Shown: one piece after another, positions 20,601-29,773 of the stretch
How positions within the stretch are numbered: position 1 is the first letter of the stretch
How the letters are laid out: each line of letters starts with the position of its first letter
Source: Tetramitus jugosus
Lineage: Eukaryota > Heterolobosea > Eutetramitea > Acrasida > Vahlkampfiidae
Assembly (NCBI GenBank): GCA_937625935.1
Contig: OW569372.1
Span: forward strand, 1-64,000
Length of the DNA stretch: 64,000 nucleotides
Reading direction: 5' to 3'
Position numbers and translations under genes: made by a program
Notes under the pieces: generated by a model
Database searches by the model: none
The model's input: only the letters and a program-made list of their open reading frames with translations
What the model was told of the DNA's origin: nothing

Positions 20601-21667
20601 GGATTCCAAGAAACAATGTATGGACCCAAAGGACTCAACAATTCAAACTTCAAGTCTGGAGCACTACTAACAACGGGATACTTTAACGTCGATTGAACCT
20701 TGTAAGTCGTACTATCGACACACCATAAACGCCTTGAAGGCCTTGCAGCAAATATATACTCAACTAGCGGTACTGGCTCTTCGGCAATTGGTGATTCATC
20801 CTTTTTCTTTCGATCTGGGGTTGACAGAAAACATGCTCCATATGCTCCATCTCTTGGCTTAGTACCAATTCCACAATATCTTTGCTCTTTTAAATTAACA
20901 GCAACAGCCCTCTTTGTAGAAGAAACAAGTAATCGAGACTCAGATATATGGATTTGAACGATAGGACCTTCTTCCTTCAGCACACGATTCGGCCTCGATG
21001 AAATAAACAAAGAAGACTTTTTTCTCCGTTCTGCACTGTTCTCATACTCATAAACATGTCCAGTCGTATCTCCACAGAACAACTTAATGTTGTTTTGGGA
21101 CCAGCAGAGGCAAGTAATCCCTACGGGAGCGGAAGGTAAAGGATCCAACAACAACAGAGAATCATCAACTATATTCGGTTGTTGTGCTTGTGTTGCAATG
21201 GTTGCACTACACGTTTTTACATGTTCCTTGAAAGTTATCAACACCTTTGGTGTTTTTGTTACAATTTGATTTGTTAATTTGTCTACCGTTGCAAACTCAA
21301 CAATGTGAAGATTGTACTCCGAGTCAGCAACTGCCACAAATTCCTCATTAGGACTAATAGATACATGAACAATAGAAGTTGTTGTGGATCTAGTATTGTT
21401 CGCATCACTCAATGCAGTACCAGAAGAGCTATTGTTACTTTTTTTCATAGTGGTTTTCTCAAACTCTGCCGAAGAAACAACCAACAATCTCTCCAGTGAC
21501 CTTCTATCGTAAATATACAGAGTGTTGGTCCCTGTTCCCAATATGAGAAATCGTTTGCTAGCATCACAGCAAGTAAATGGAGCGAGATCGCTCTCAGCAA
21601 GAACAGCAGCATACCACTCTACTGGAGTCGTTCCATTCGTTGGCGTCGTTGGTGTCTCACTTGACAT
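17666..21667 (-). CDS. HPS5-like trafficking protein with C-terminal RING-H2
   Basis: 1333-residue, intronless protein. The N-terminal ~400 residues look like a beta-propeller: FTCCDASKRFLILGTGTNTL, VHVSISPNEEFVAVADSEYN, GITCLCWSQNNIKLFCGDTT. This wording resembles the HPS5 (BLOC-2) propeller. A disordered region and a strongly charged coiled coil (ERKQREKEELERKRIEEEEE) follow, then a long alpha-solenoid-like region. A RING-H2 finger closes the protein (C-x2-C ... CGHAFHSSC ... CTIC, about 1284-1325). Propeller-solenoid-RING is the plan of Vps8/Vps41-type tethers, whereas animal HPS5 lacks a RING, so the exact orthology is open. A role in endosome/lysosome-related trafficking is inferred. I chose the ATG at 21667. 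The frame is open two codons further, but only with a TTG. Confidence 0.75.
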   Translation of the reverse strand: MSSETPTTPTNGTTPVEWYAAVLAESDLAPFTCCDASKRFLILGTGTNTLYIYDRRSLERLLVVSSAEFEKTTMKKSNNSSSGTALSDANNTRSTTTSIVHVSISPNEEFVAVADSEYNLHIVEFATVDKLTNQIVTKTPKVLITFKEHVKTCSATIATQAQQPNIVDDSLLLLDPLPSAPVGITCLCWSQNNIKLFCGDTTGHVYEYENSAERRKKSSLFISSRPNRVLKEEGPIVQIHISESRLLVSSTKRAVAVNLKEQRYCGIGTKPRDGAYGACFLSTPDRKKKDESPIAEEPVPLVEYIFAARPSRRLWCVDSTTYKVQSTLKYPVVSSAPDLKFELLSPLGPYIVSWNPTGLTILDVARVRVIETKVDIGEILSASTINNDVYVLLKNNVVSRLHVKTSESAEDSVEPLSMTPVRTEESLFDSNNLISTFPVRSILGSFSKVNQLLMKTKTNESTSSAQDDELSVQETPSSSDAQSTSNLLLDVDTLSGSDLTTTSVIPSDLIAPTTLLSTSFDENQVPPLILHKKGRKKKKRKGERLIEFDDSSSNGVKAVARVKKGKKGTCIDSERSSVFSDVFTSNTDMESQLSLGSEADSCTEISDLGNEDLETEVFNSPRQLENTNNEQQLEENIKPNEPESEVQESSEDVYSQDPIEPIESINPESLEESINQEEEERKQREKEELERKRIEEEEELRKQEELQRQIELLEQQKREKERLVIEEFSVNVIIPLGALNEAYSEFLLTNENVMWSPDFLPSLHKWAKFVIHSVKQEKSKDVAVIHPYLNSLTGINQAQFSTLLNYWFGNLVEGKIENDTEADNVAMINAVIGTLHEYLKLNSVVRVCNREHLLPCIQVILKIEEDEGYLIQERSQIEMIVKQVQDGTLMFDELVHSLRLIDQLSTNLRYLPKLLHLNFEKAIAFCASLYPNIQVWNVDKAIDEILHDTLTFKYAGVPKFALYLSYLMSTYNHSSLCSQNRVFMMHLFEEMVKYLYYSKQQDASFDLISLDSVRDMVVLLMIQAVRKANVLSSDLARLEQLLSDNMCTDVLFILYEATGDEQKLIRTLVKNSSTLEGHQTIQGFMEHHSSTDNWMTLLTAAQESSVTNKISIENIVSMMCMIEGSAQALQILKDCQCEQLNTIMYKKICEFASTEAKQNKLKHELLEAVDSYMWSQKDDTISPQIRSLFTLSPSSTTSALSDKAGTERRNIQLLSHLYSSFKVLQYPTSCEEKSNQDNSFTPETNEQNLDQIHLNLEYDLPLSRYNEDSTSHWGVSIKCEQNDRCSICRLPVRERKGQEIIVFPCGHAFHSSCVSICSCTICQEAAFTCILDN

Positions 21668-21669
21668 TG

Positions 21670-22752
21670 TCAAGCAGCAGTTTTTTGATTGTTGTTTTCG
21701 TGTTTTTGTTTTTTTCCGAGTTTGACACCTTTTTTCTCCGTCAAAACAACAGGAAGCATGGCATTGAAGTCTTTCAAGACATCTTCAATAATGCCCCAAA
21801 TGACCTCCACATTCTTCTGTGCAATGTCTTCTGCCGACCAGAGATATCGTGGATTGATACTCTTTCTCTTTCGGAGAATCTCCAAAGCCTTGTTAATGTT
21901 GTGCAACTTGGCTCCATTTTGTTTTGGATGTCTTTCGACTCCTCTCATCTCAATCCGCTCGAGCTTGGCAACAATGTCACAAAAGAGAGTCCCATTCGAC
22001 ATGTTCAATATAACGTCACTTCCGTCATCATCAGACAATCTGAATCCAACACTCCTCAGAGCCTGAATGATTTTCTTTACGAGTGCTTCATTCGTTCGGT
22101 ACGTTTTTTGGTCAATGGTTTGTCTCAGTACAGCTATTGGCTTTACCTGCTCAGATTTCTTATTCTTTGGTGGAGAAGCTAATCGTCGAGGCTTCCCTAT
22201 CTCTTTTTCAACCTCTTGTTGTTGATTTGTTCGGTCTGACATAGGTGCCTTGAGTTGTTGCTGCTGCTGCTGCTGTTCGACAATCTTCTCTGAGATCAGG
22301 TCTGTAATCTGTTCTCTGAAAGTGTGCGCCCCTGATATCATTCTGATCGGTGATGTTGGTTGAGGGTTGGGAGATAGCATCTTCCCCAAGCTCGTTGCTC
22401 TGTTTGGAAACTTACAAGTTGTCGCTTGGTAAACAGTTTTACTTTTCGTTTCCTTGTCCTGTCTCTCAATGAACAGAAATTTGACATTCTCAGGCATGAA
22501 AACATTGAATCTGATAGGAGGAGTACGATGAGGATTCCTTGTATTACGAGCACTGCCGGATATGAGATCAGAAGCATGATTAGTTTGCACACTTGCAGAG
22601 CTGATAGACAAGTGATTCAAGTTCGGTAGTGAGATTGAACAGATTACATCCACTGGTGGTGAGAAATACTGAGAATCAACTGATGATTCACATATCGTGC
22701 CAGTAATATCGGTATTGAACTGCGATCTCATCTCCATCTCGTTTTCCATCAT
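21670..22752 (-). CDS. Calponin-homology domain protein
   Basis: 360 residues. The first ~225 are low complexity with a Gln run (about residue 165). A single calponin-homology domain lies at about 230-335 (ALVKKIIQALRSVGF, SNGTLFCDIVAKLERIEM, VEVIWGIIEDVLKDF), followed by a basic tail. Single CH domains act in actin or microtubule binding or signalling. The stop codon is separated by only two bases from the ATG of the next same-strand gene (HPS5-like). The ATG at 22752 abuts the open frame of the divergent TSEN34 gene, so promoters must overlap coding sequence here. Confidence 0.8.
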   Translation of the reverse strand: MMENEMEMRSQFNTDITGTICESSVDSQYFSPPVDVICSISLPNLNHLSISSASVQTNHASDLISGSARNTRNPHRTPPIRFNVFMPENVKFLFIERQDKETKSKTVYQATTCKFPNRATSLGKMLSPNPQPTSPIRMISGAHTFREQITDLISEKIVEQQQQQQQLKAPMSDRTNQQQEVEKEIGKPRRLASPPKNKKSEQVKPIAVLRQTIDQKTYRTNEALVKKIIQALRSVGFRLSDDDGSDVILNMSNGTLFCDIVAKLERIEMRGVERHPKQNGAKLHNINKALEILRKRKSINPRYLWSAEDIAQKNVEVIWGIIEDVLKDFNAMLPVVLTEKKGVKLGKKQKHENNNQKTAA

Positions 22753-22812
22753 ATGAAATTCTGTAGCTCAGTAGTAGCGGATAATTGCAAAAAGCGTTCA
22801 AACAAAAGAAAA

Positions 22813-23754
22813 ATGATGACAACAATCCCCAACCTAACAACACAGTTTCCAGTTTTGCATGACGACACACCAATCAATGCATACCTGCAAGGAGATCGAC
22901 AATGTGTGGTGCATGACCCCGATACAGTCCATATCCTTCATTCACATTATCGCATTGTTGTCAAAATGATTGGATCTCTTCCATTTCACAGCTCTCAAAA
23001 CATTTATCATTCATTGCCTGGTCTCATACCACCAGATGCAACGACACTTGCTCTAAAAAGAGGTTGGATCAAGATTTTCAAACAAAAAGTACAGCCCATT
23101 ACAGAGAACAACGATTCCACAAAATGGGAAGATTTGTCACAAGAAGAACCTGACACACGGAAACGAATGAAGATGGTGAATGCGTATGATGAGAATGTGA
23201 GAATTGTGAATGAATTTATGAAACCGCATGTGACGTTGACTGGAATATCAGAAACCATGTATCATTTGCCCAATGAGACACATGAATCGTTTGTTCGTGA
23301 TACTCATGCACAGTACGAGGATGTGAGCACTGAATGGAAATATCCAGAGACGGAAAAGGAATGTAATCGATACAAGGTGTTTGAAGCCTTGTACAATAAG
23401 GGCTATTTTGTGACGAGTGGGGATCGGTTTGGATGTGACTTTCTAGTGTACAAGGAAGATCCACTCATTTACCACTCTGAATGGATGGTGTATGTGGTGT
23501 CTGAAGAGGAAACCTGGAATCCCTTTCCAATGATCTCAATCGGTAGACTAGGTAACTATGTGCACAAAACTGTAATCTACGCCTGTGTCGTTCGGAACAA
23601 TGGAGAGGAACAAGTCAAGTTTCTTTCCTGGAATTGGTTTGATCTTGAGACGCTCAAACTGTATCGAAAGAACAAACGAAAGCAGCAACAGAGGCAACCA
23701 CCCACTGCCTCAACTCTTCCCAAGCAACCTAAAAAGCACGATCTCAATAAATAA
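22813..23754 (+). CDS. TSEN34: tRNA-splicing endonuclease subunit Sen34
   Basis: 313-residue protein whose C-terminal third is the tRNA intron endonuclease catalytic domain. The family sequence is clear: GYFVTSGDRFGCDFLVYKED, then YHSEWMVYVV, then SIGRLGNYVHKTVIYACV. These supply the conserved Tyr, His and Lys triad (about Y213, H221, K252 from this start). Sen34 cuts the 3' splice site of pre-tRNA introns in the TSEN complex. I chose the ATG at 22813 (MMTTIPNL). An in-frame ATG at 22753 exists but would leave no space between it and the divergent CH gene's start. The stop lies inside CAATAAATAAA, so the polyadenylation signal overlaps it. The window also encodes an RtcB-type ligase. Confidence 0.9.
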   Translation: MMTTIPNLTTQFPVLHDDTPINAYLQGDRQCVVHDPDTVHILHSHYRIVVKMIGSLPFHSSQNIYHSLPGLIPPDATTLALKRGWIKIFKQKVQPITENNDSTKWEDLSQEEPDTRKRMKMVNAYDENVRIVNEFMKPHVTLTGISETMYHLPNETHESFVRDTHAQYEDVSTEWKYPETEKECNRYKVFEALYNKGYFVTSGDRFGCDFLVYKEDPLIYHSEWMVYVVSEEETWNPFPMISIGRLGNYVHKTVIYACVVRNNGEEQVKFLSWNWFDLETLKLYRKNKRKQQQRQPPTASTLPKQPKKHDLNK

Positions 23755-23817
23755 AGAGACAACACCAGCAATCACCAGAAGTGAACAAAAAAGCTTGAAC
23801 AACGAAAAAAAGTTAAA

Positions 23818-24438
23818 ATGATGAACCAACAACCACAACCACACCATGTAAATAATGGTTCATCCCAGTACGATGGATTCAATTTTTCTTCCATGTCTGA
23901 GCTCCTTCCCACCACCACTACCACTCATAACAACAACTATAACCACTCAACAACCATAGCACCAACAACTACAAATGAACCTCAACAACAACAGCAACAA
24001 CAGTCATCACAACAATCATCATCCTTTTTTTCATCACCACAGCTCTCTCATCCCTCACCTTCCTCCTTCTTTTCCATACCCAACTCACCATCCTTTTTCC
24101 TCACACCACCTAGCTCCCCACTCGTCATTTCATCTCCCACACAATTCACCACTCCCACATCAATCTCATCTCCCATAACAACAACAAAACAATCACCAAC
24201 AACGACAACTTCCTCCTCTTCATCACCACCAGAATCTGCTCTCGATAGGTTTGGTGAGCGATTTGATGATGAAGAAGAAGAGGAATTGAGAGCAATTCCA
24301 TTTCGTAGCATTCACCCATCTCCACATCATTATCATCACCAACATCAACATCATCATCATCAATTTTCTCATTCTTCTCCTTCACCACTTCGAAGCTCCA
24401 ATCAATCTCCTTCTGCATTCCTCTTTCATCATCAACAA

Positions 24439-24470
<32 letters not shown>

Positions 24471-26028
24471 GCAATTCAGTGGTGTGTTCAATCGGTCATC
24501 TTCTCCATTTCCCTCTTATTCTCCCCTGTCAGAACATCAATCCATTTTTTCACAACAACAACAACAAAACAGGTTCTCATCTTCTGCAGCAGATAACAGC
24601 AATAATAGTAACAACTATCATCATCAATTGATTCAGACAAAAATCGAAAGCAACGATGCAACGATTGAAGATGCAACAATGGGTGGAGACACATTCACCA
24701 TTAGAGATGATGAAGAAGAAGAAGAAGACAATGAATTGGTTGATGATGAAATGATAATGGTCAATCGTCGAACAAGAAAAGCAAAGAGAAACGATGGAGA
24801 ATTGGACAATCATGAAGAGTATGATAGTATCAAGGGAAAATTGAAAAATTTGAATCAAAACGATGGTGATGAGAATGAAGAGGATGACAATGGCGAAGAA
24901 GAAGAAGAAGATGAAGATTTGGAGAGAACATGGAAAGTGGAACATTGTTTCATTCCTAAGCGATCCAGAAGAGGAAGCAATGTGACTGAAGCACCATCCC
25001 ATCATCAGTTCATATCACCTGAAGAAGCAGCAAGTCAAATTCATATTCAATTGAGTACGAGAGATGAAGTCTATACGATTGTACCAGAGATATTGTACAG
25101 TTCATTGCGCTATGTGTTTCAAGTTTCGTTGCACACGGAGCCAAGAGAAAGTATTATGGCACAATTGTATGTCGTAGAGGATGAGAATCATGAGAATATT
25201 GTGACGCGATCAGATGGAAAGTCAATTATGGATCCAGATCCCGGACTCGTACAAATGGCGTATGCCAATGGTAGTTGCCAGTGTGGATTCAAGGTGAAAG
25301 TCACTGAGAATTCATCGAATCGCAATGGAATGAAATTTGCGTTCAAGATTTGTCTTTATTCGTATGATCGGAACCATACATTGCTGCTCGATGTTGCCTC
25401 TCCCGGATTTATCGTCAAATCTAGAAGAGATCCAAGGAGCAAGCGAACAACGGATGCCACAATTGTCAAAAAACAGAAGAATGCATCTGTCACATCCAAT
25501 CCCAATGTAAGCAAACAAGTCAAGTCAAGTCCATCGACCGGTATGATGGGTCAACCAATAATGAACCCGAACATGTACCCGCAACAACCACAACCACAAA
25601 CAAGCATGCCGTTCGAACATATGAGCCATCAGCGATTTGCACAACAACCGCTCATTCATCAACTACATCCACAGAATCCTATCCAGCCGACACACATATT
25701 CGGTCAACCAAGTCTGTTTCATCAGACAAGAAGTGAATCCCCTGTCGACAAGTTGATTTCTCTTGTACAAAACCACAACTCTTCCGACAGCAGTTCGAGC
25801 GCCAGAGAGTTTTATACAGGTAGTCCCTATGCTGGTGTAGCAAACGTCAGGAGTTCAGCACCGAGCCCTTTACCTCCACCTTCACCAAAGCGTTTGTCAA
25901 AACAAGAGTTGTCAGAGATTATGAGAATGGGTGATGTGTTGCGTGAGAAACTATCTAATCTAAGTGACAATGACAAGAAAGTAGCCTTGTTGTATTTGCA
26001 GAACGAATTGTTCGAAGGTGGTGGATAG
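23818..26028 (+). CDS. Low-complexity protein, possible Ig-fold DNA-binding domain
   Basis: 736 residues without introns. Residues 1-330 are dominated by Thr, Ser, Pro, His and Gln runs ((CAA)n at about 24433-24460), with acidic runs at 290-370. A compact domain occupies about 400-545: IHIQLSTRDEVYTIVPEILY, FQVSLHTEPRESIMAQLYVV, FKVKVTENSSNRNGMKFAFK, LDVASPGFIVKSRRDPRSKR. The alternating beta-strands ending in SPGFIVKSRR recall p53/Rel-type immunoglobulin-fold transcription factors, and the Gln/Ser-rich flanks would suit a transcription factor. This is a weak resemblance. A helical C-terminal segment ends the protein. Converges on PEX5 with 52 bp between stops. Confidence 0.7.
24433..24460 (+). 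repeat. (CAA)n tract encoding poly-Gln
   Basis: Uninterrupted CAA triplets inside the low-complexity first half of the gene at 23818-26028. They give nine or ten consecutive Gln residues. Confidence 0.85.
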
Positions 26029-26080
26029 ATAGATTTTTACAATAAGAATTTTTCCGTGGTGTGACAATGCACATCGTTCA

Positions 26081-27684
26081 TTAGAACTGGAAGTGTGATC
26101 GGAATGCCTCGACATCTCTGTCTTCGCACAGTTTAACGAGATCATCACGTCCCATAAAACTCAAACTCAGTGACAAATAGTTCCACACATGTCCCAGTAC
26201 TTTTCCTCTCACGTTCTTTCCCATACTTAACACTCGCAAAAACATAACAACAGCTTCTTGATTCTTGTGTAAATTTGCAAAGGCTATTCCCAGATTGACC
26301 CAGGCACGTAGATAATTTGGCCTGATCTTCAAAGCTCTTCGGTAACACTCGATTGCTTTATCACTCTCTCTGCAATTGGCGTGCGTTGCTCCGAGCTTGT
26401 TCCATGATGTGTAATCGTTTGGATTCTTCTTGACTGCTCTTCTGAAACTAGAGATTGCGTTTTGATAGTCTTCGACCAAATGGAACAGAACTCCTCTAAT
26501 CATATCAACATCGCTCTCGTTCTCACTCTCCTGTATTCTGTTCACTGCATTCATCACTTCGGTGTGTAACATGTGGAAGCTATAGTCTCGTATTTCGCGA
26601 TCAGGTAAAACATTAGAGTACACTGGATGAGAGGCTATCCAGTGATGCAAATAAATTAATGCTCGTACCTTGTCCAACTCATTCGTATACGATACACCCA
26701 AATTCAACAATGATTGCAAATCATTTGGATCGACACGAACTGCTCTCGTGAAGCAACTGATGGCTCTCTCATCGTCATCCGCCTCTGACAAAATGAACCC
26801 GAGTCTTCTCCATCCTTCTGACGTCTCCTTCCTCCTCAGTGCTTCTTCCAGTGCTTCAATCGCAGAGAATAAATCACCTTGACTGTGCGCAGTTTCAGAT
26901 GCACTCATTGGATCGGAATGTGAGGCAAATCGATTGGTCTGCGGCCCAAAAACAGGATCGTATGGCGCAGCAGTCGCATTCATGTTCTCAATACTATACT
27001 GTTGCTGAAACAGTTGAAGATAATCTTGATAGGCTTGACCACCAAGCATACCCTGTAAATCACTTTCCATGCCTAGATTCAATGAACTCAATTCTTCAAT
27101 ATCCATCTCTGGAAAATCATAGTTTTGAGAAGATTGATTCTCCAAGTTGTTTCTCAGCATGGATCCTTTGCCCTTGTAGTCACTAAACGTGTTGGCATTC
27201 ATATTGAGACCATGATGAGATGATTGATAGTCCATGGCTCCACTTGCACCATCATCAATATTTAATTTTTGTTGAAGAGCTCTCACCTATAGATCACATA
27301 GTATATGATGAGCAAATCACATACCACAAATTTTCAACAAAAAACAACAAAATCAACAGTAAAACATACCTGTTGTTCAATAAACGCGTCATTCTTCTCT
27401 GGATGAATCTGTTTTCCCAATACTGCACTTCTCTGTCTCATTTTCTGTACTTGAACATGATTCAAGTGACTCAGATCACCACCTGCACTGCCTATACCCA
27501 TCATTGAAGGTTCACTCTCATATGGTACCATGGCTCCACTGTTCGATAAAAAGTCCGACTGTTTGTCAGAAACTCCGACAAATCGATCGATTGCATTGCT
27601 GATGGGGTTGTTGCTGAGTGAACTACTGCTGCTGGATTGTTGTTGTTGTTGTCCCTTATCTCCACCTACTAAATCTCTGAACAT
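26081..27684 (-). CDS. PEX5: Peroxisomal targeting signal 1 receptor
   Basis: Two exons, 27684-27370 and 27286-26081, separated by an 83-bp phase-0 intron (GTATGT...CTATAG), give 506 residues. The C-terminal ~270 residues are TPR repeats of PEX5 type: GWRRLGFILSEADDDERAI, LQSLLNLGVSYTNELD, YTSWNKLGATHANCRESDKA, LRAWVNLGIAFANLHKNQEA. The Asn and Arg residues in these helices form the PTS1-binding groove in the family. The N-terminus is disordered, with a Gln/Ser run and NPISNAIDRF. PEX5 binds cargo ending in SKL-like tripeptides in the cytosol and docks at peroxisomes. I chose the ATG at 27684 (MFRDLVGG). The frame is open upstream but low complexity. Confidence 0.92.
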
Positions 27685-27873
27685 GATGTTTTTGTGGTTG
27701 TTGTATGTGTTGGTTGTGGTTGTGGTTGTTTTTGTTGCTATTGTTGTTTTTTCTCCTTGTTGATTTTGGTGGTGGGAATTTTTGGAGTGCAATTTTCCGA
27801 GTAAATCTTTTAGTTATGCAATACAATGAAGTGGATCATTTTATTGGAACTGGATAATGGATTGTCCAAGGGG

Positions 27874-29466
27874 TTAATTAATATCGGAATCGATTGATGA
27901 ATGCTGTATCACATCTTGGTCCTTACTTTTCTTCGACTCTTGTTCTTGAGCTAAAATGTTTCGAATGTCCGTATTGGGCTTATCTGATGTAAGATCATCG
28001 TGTGTCATGTATTCTGACACTGGAAACTTGAGACAAACATCAATTTCACTGCGCGGTTGAACCCATTCCAGGTATTGGTAAAATAGGTGACCTGCTGCTA
28101 CCATGAGCGAACATATCTGACCGAACCAGAATCCACCACTCCGCACACATTGCAGTCTATGCCACAATGAACGCTCTGGATTCAGGGCCATAACTTTATC
28201 ATACACGATGGATGTGCGCTGGGCAACTCGATCCCAATTATACATTTGCTTCACTTTTCTGTGTCTCTCCCACTGTGTTTGCTCGAAATTCTTGAGTAGT
28301 AAGTGTCGCTCGATGGCTTCATTCGTAGCCCGCACCAGACTTGATGTGTCAGCGTCACACAAAACGGCCAAATCATCTGGCAGCACTTCTGGCACTCCAC
28401 CTACGGCTGTACTGACCACTAACAATCCCACTGAGCTGGCCTCGAGTATAGCCATACAGAATGCTTCTGTTAGTGACGTGTTCAGAAAGATGTGACCCCT
28501 CCGTAGAACATCCTTCACTTTCGAATGAGGAATAGCGCCGATCAGTTCTACTCTGCGATCCAATCGATTCTGCTCAATAATTTGCTTCAGCAGTGTGTAT
28601 TTGGGTCCATCTCCAGCAATTACAAAATTTACATTCGGGTGCTTCTTACATATAATCGGTATGACAAATGCCAATAGATCCGCTCCCTTTCTATACACTA
28701 AGCGAGTTGTAACAACAATGGTGATAGGTTCCTGGGACGCTGTCAAGGACGACGATTTTGGTTGCTCCTTAAAATCACCATCCTCAATATTCATCGTCGA
28801 TGGTTCCAACCCATCAGAAGGTCGAAACACTCCCGTGTCCACTGCATGAGGAATAACTGACATTTGTTCATAGGGATGAATATTGGCTCTCAAAACCAAG
28901 TTATCTCTGCTTGTATGAGACACACAAATCACATGATCCACATCTGACAACACATACTGCATCACCTTATTGATATGAATACCTGCAGCATCACCAAACC
29001 CAAACAATGAATGATCAGTGAACACAGTATGGATACCCATTGTTCTCGCATGAACCAATGCCTCCATTCCCATACCACCAGTGCACTGATGACCATGAAC
29101 AATTTGCGTTTGTTCTCTGATCCATATCTGTCTATAAATGGGAAACATACTATAGAACAGAGGCAACGTAGCTCTACCACTTGCCGTGTCCACTGTAAAC
29201 GCCGGAATATAATAAATTTTGAGACCATTGGTCATGTATCGAATACCGTTGCGATCATCAAACGATTTTGTGATAATGACAACGTTGTGCCCCAGTTTCA
29301 ACAATCCCATGCACAGACTCATCAAATGTGATTCTACGCCACCAAAACCAGGATAACAAAAATCACTCACCATACAGATATTGTAGCGCTTGTTTGGTGG
29401 ATTCAATCCAGGTATCGTTGTCGAGTTTTTATCATCATTTCTCTCGTCATGTTGTTGTGGTGGCAT
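27874..29466 (-). CDS. PIGA: GPI-anchor GlcNAc-transferase catalytic subunit PIG-A
   Basis: 530 residues, intronless. It is a GT4-type glycosyltransferase: N-terminal NICMVSDFCYPGFGGVESH, HGHQCTGGMGMEALVHART, FTDHSLFGFGDAAGIH, CVSHTSRDNLVLRA, and in the C-terminal Rossmann half the EX7E motif EAFCMAILE followed by GGVPEVLP. These are diagnostic of PIG-A/Gpi3, which transfers GlcNAc from UDP-GlcNAc to phosphatidylinositol on the cytoplasmic face of the ER. A hydrophobic segment near the C-terminus (FWFGQICSLMVAAGHLFYQY) fits the membrane anchor. The start is the ATG at 29466; the frame extends to 29517 only with a TTG. Confidence 0.94.
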   Translation of the reverse strand: MPPQQHDERNDDKNSTTIPGLNPPNKRYNICMVSDFCYPGFGGVESHLMSLCMGLLKLGHNVVIITKSFDDRNGIRYMTNGLKIYYIPAFTVDTASGRATLPLFYSMFPIYRQIWIREQTQIVHGHQCTGGMGMEALVHARTMGIHTVFTDHSLFGFGDAAGIHINKVMQYVLSDVDHVICVSHTSRDNLVLRANIHPYEQMSVIPHAVDTGVFRPSDGLEPSTMNIEDGDFKEQPKSSSLTASQEPITIVVTTRLVYRKGADLLAFVIPIICKKHPNVNFVIAGDGPKYTLLKQIIEQNRLDRRVELIGAIPHSKVKDVLRRGHIFLNTSLTEAFCMAILEASSVGLLVVSTAVGGVPEVLPDDLAVLCDADTSSLVRATNEAIERHLLLKNFEQTQWERHRKVKQMYNWDRVAQRTSIVYDKVMALNPERSLWHRLQCVRSGGFWFGQICSLMVAAGHLFYQYLEWVQPRSEIDVCLKFPVSEYMTHDDLTSDKPNTDIRNILAQEQESKKSKDQDVIQHSSIDSDIN

Positions 29467-29773
29467 TGTGTGCGTTGTTTCTCTCCGATGGAATATGTGT
29501 TGTTGCTTTTTGGGCAATCAGAAAAAGCAACTCGCCAACTGAGAAAACAGCAAAATCAAACTGCCATAAAAACAAAAAAAAGCTCAGTCAACAAACAAAA
29601 ACTGATCAATCAATCGTTTGAGAGTGACACAACATCACACCTGATACCACACCATTGCACAGTGCATGTTCAAGTGAACACTATCTAAAACTTTTTGTTT
29701 TTTTCATCAGAGCACCCATCAAAGCTTAAAAACAACAACAACAACAACATAACTCAACGACTATTGATCAATC

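Noticed and set aside
22753-22812. Twenty-residue N-terminal extension of TSEN34
   Set aside because: Possible, but it would abut the divergent gene's start codon and has no family similarity; the ATG at 22813 is favoured.
24048-25005. Several overlapping minus-strand frames
   Set aside because: Mirror images of low-complexity CAA/CAT/GAA triplets in the plus-strand gene at 23818-26028.
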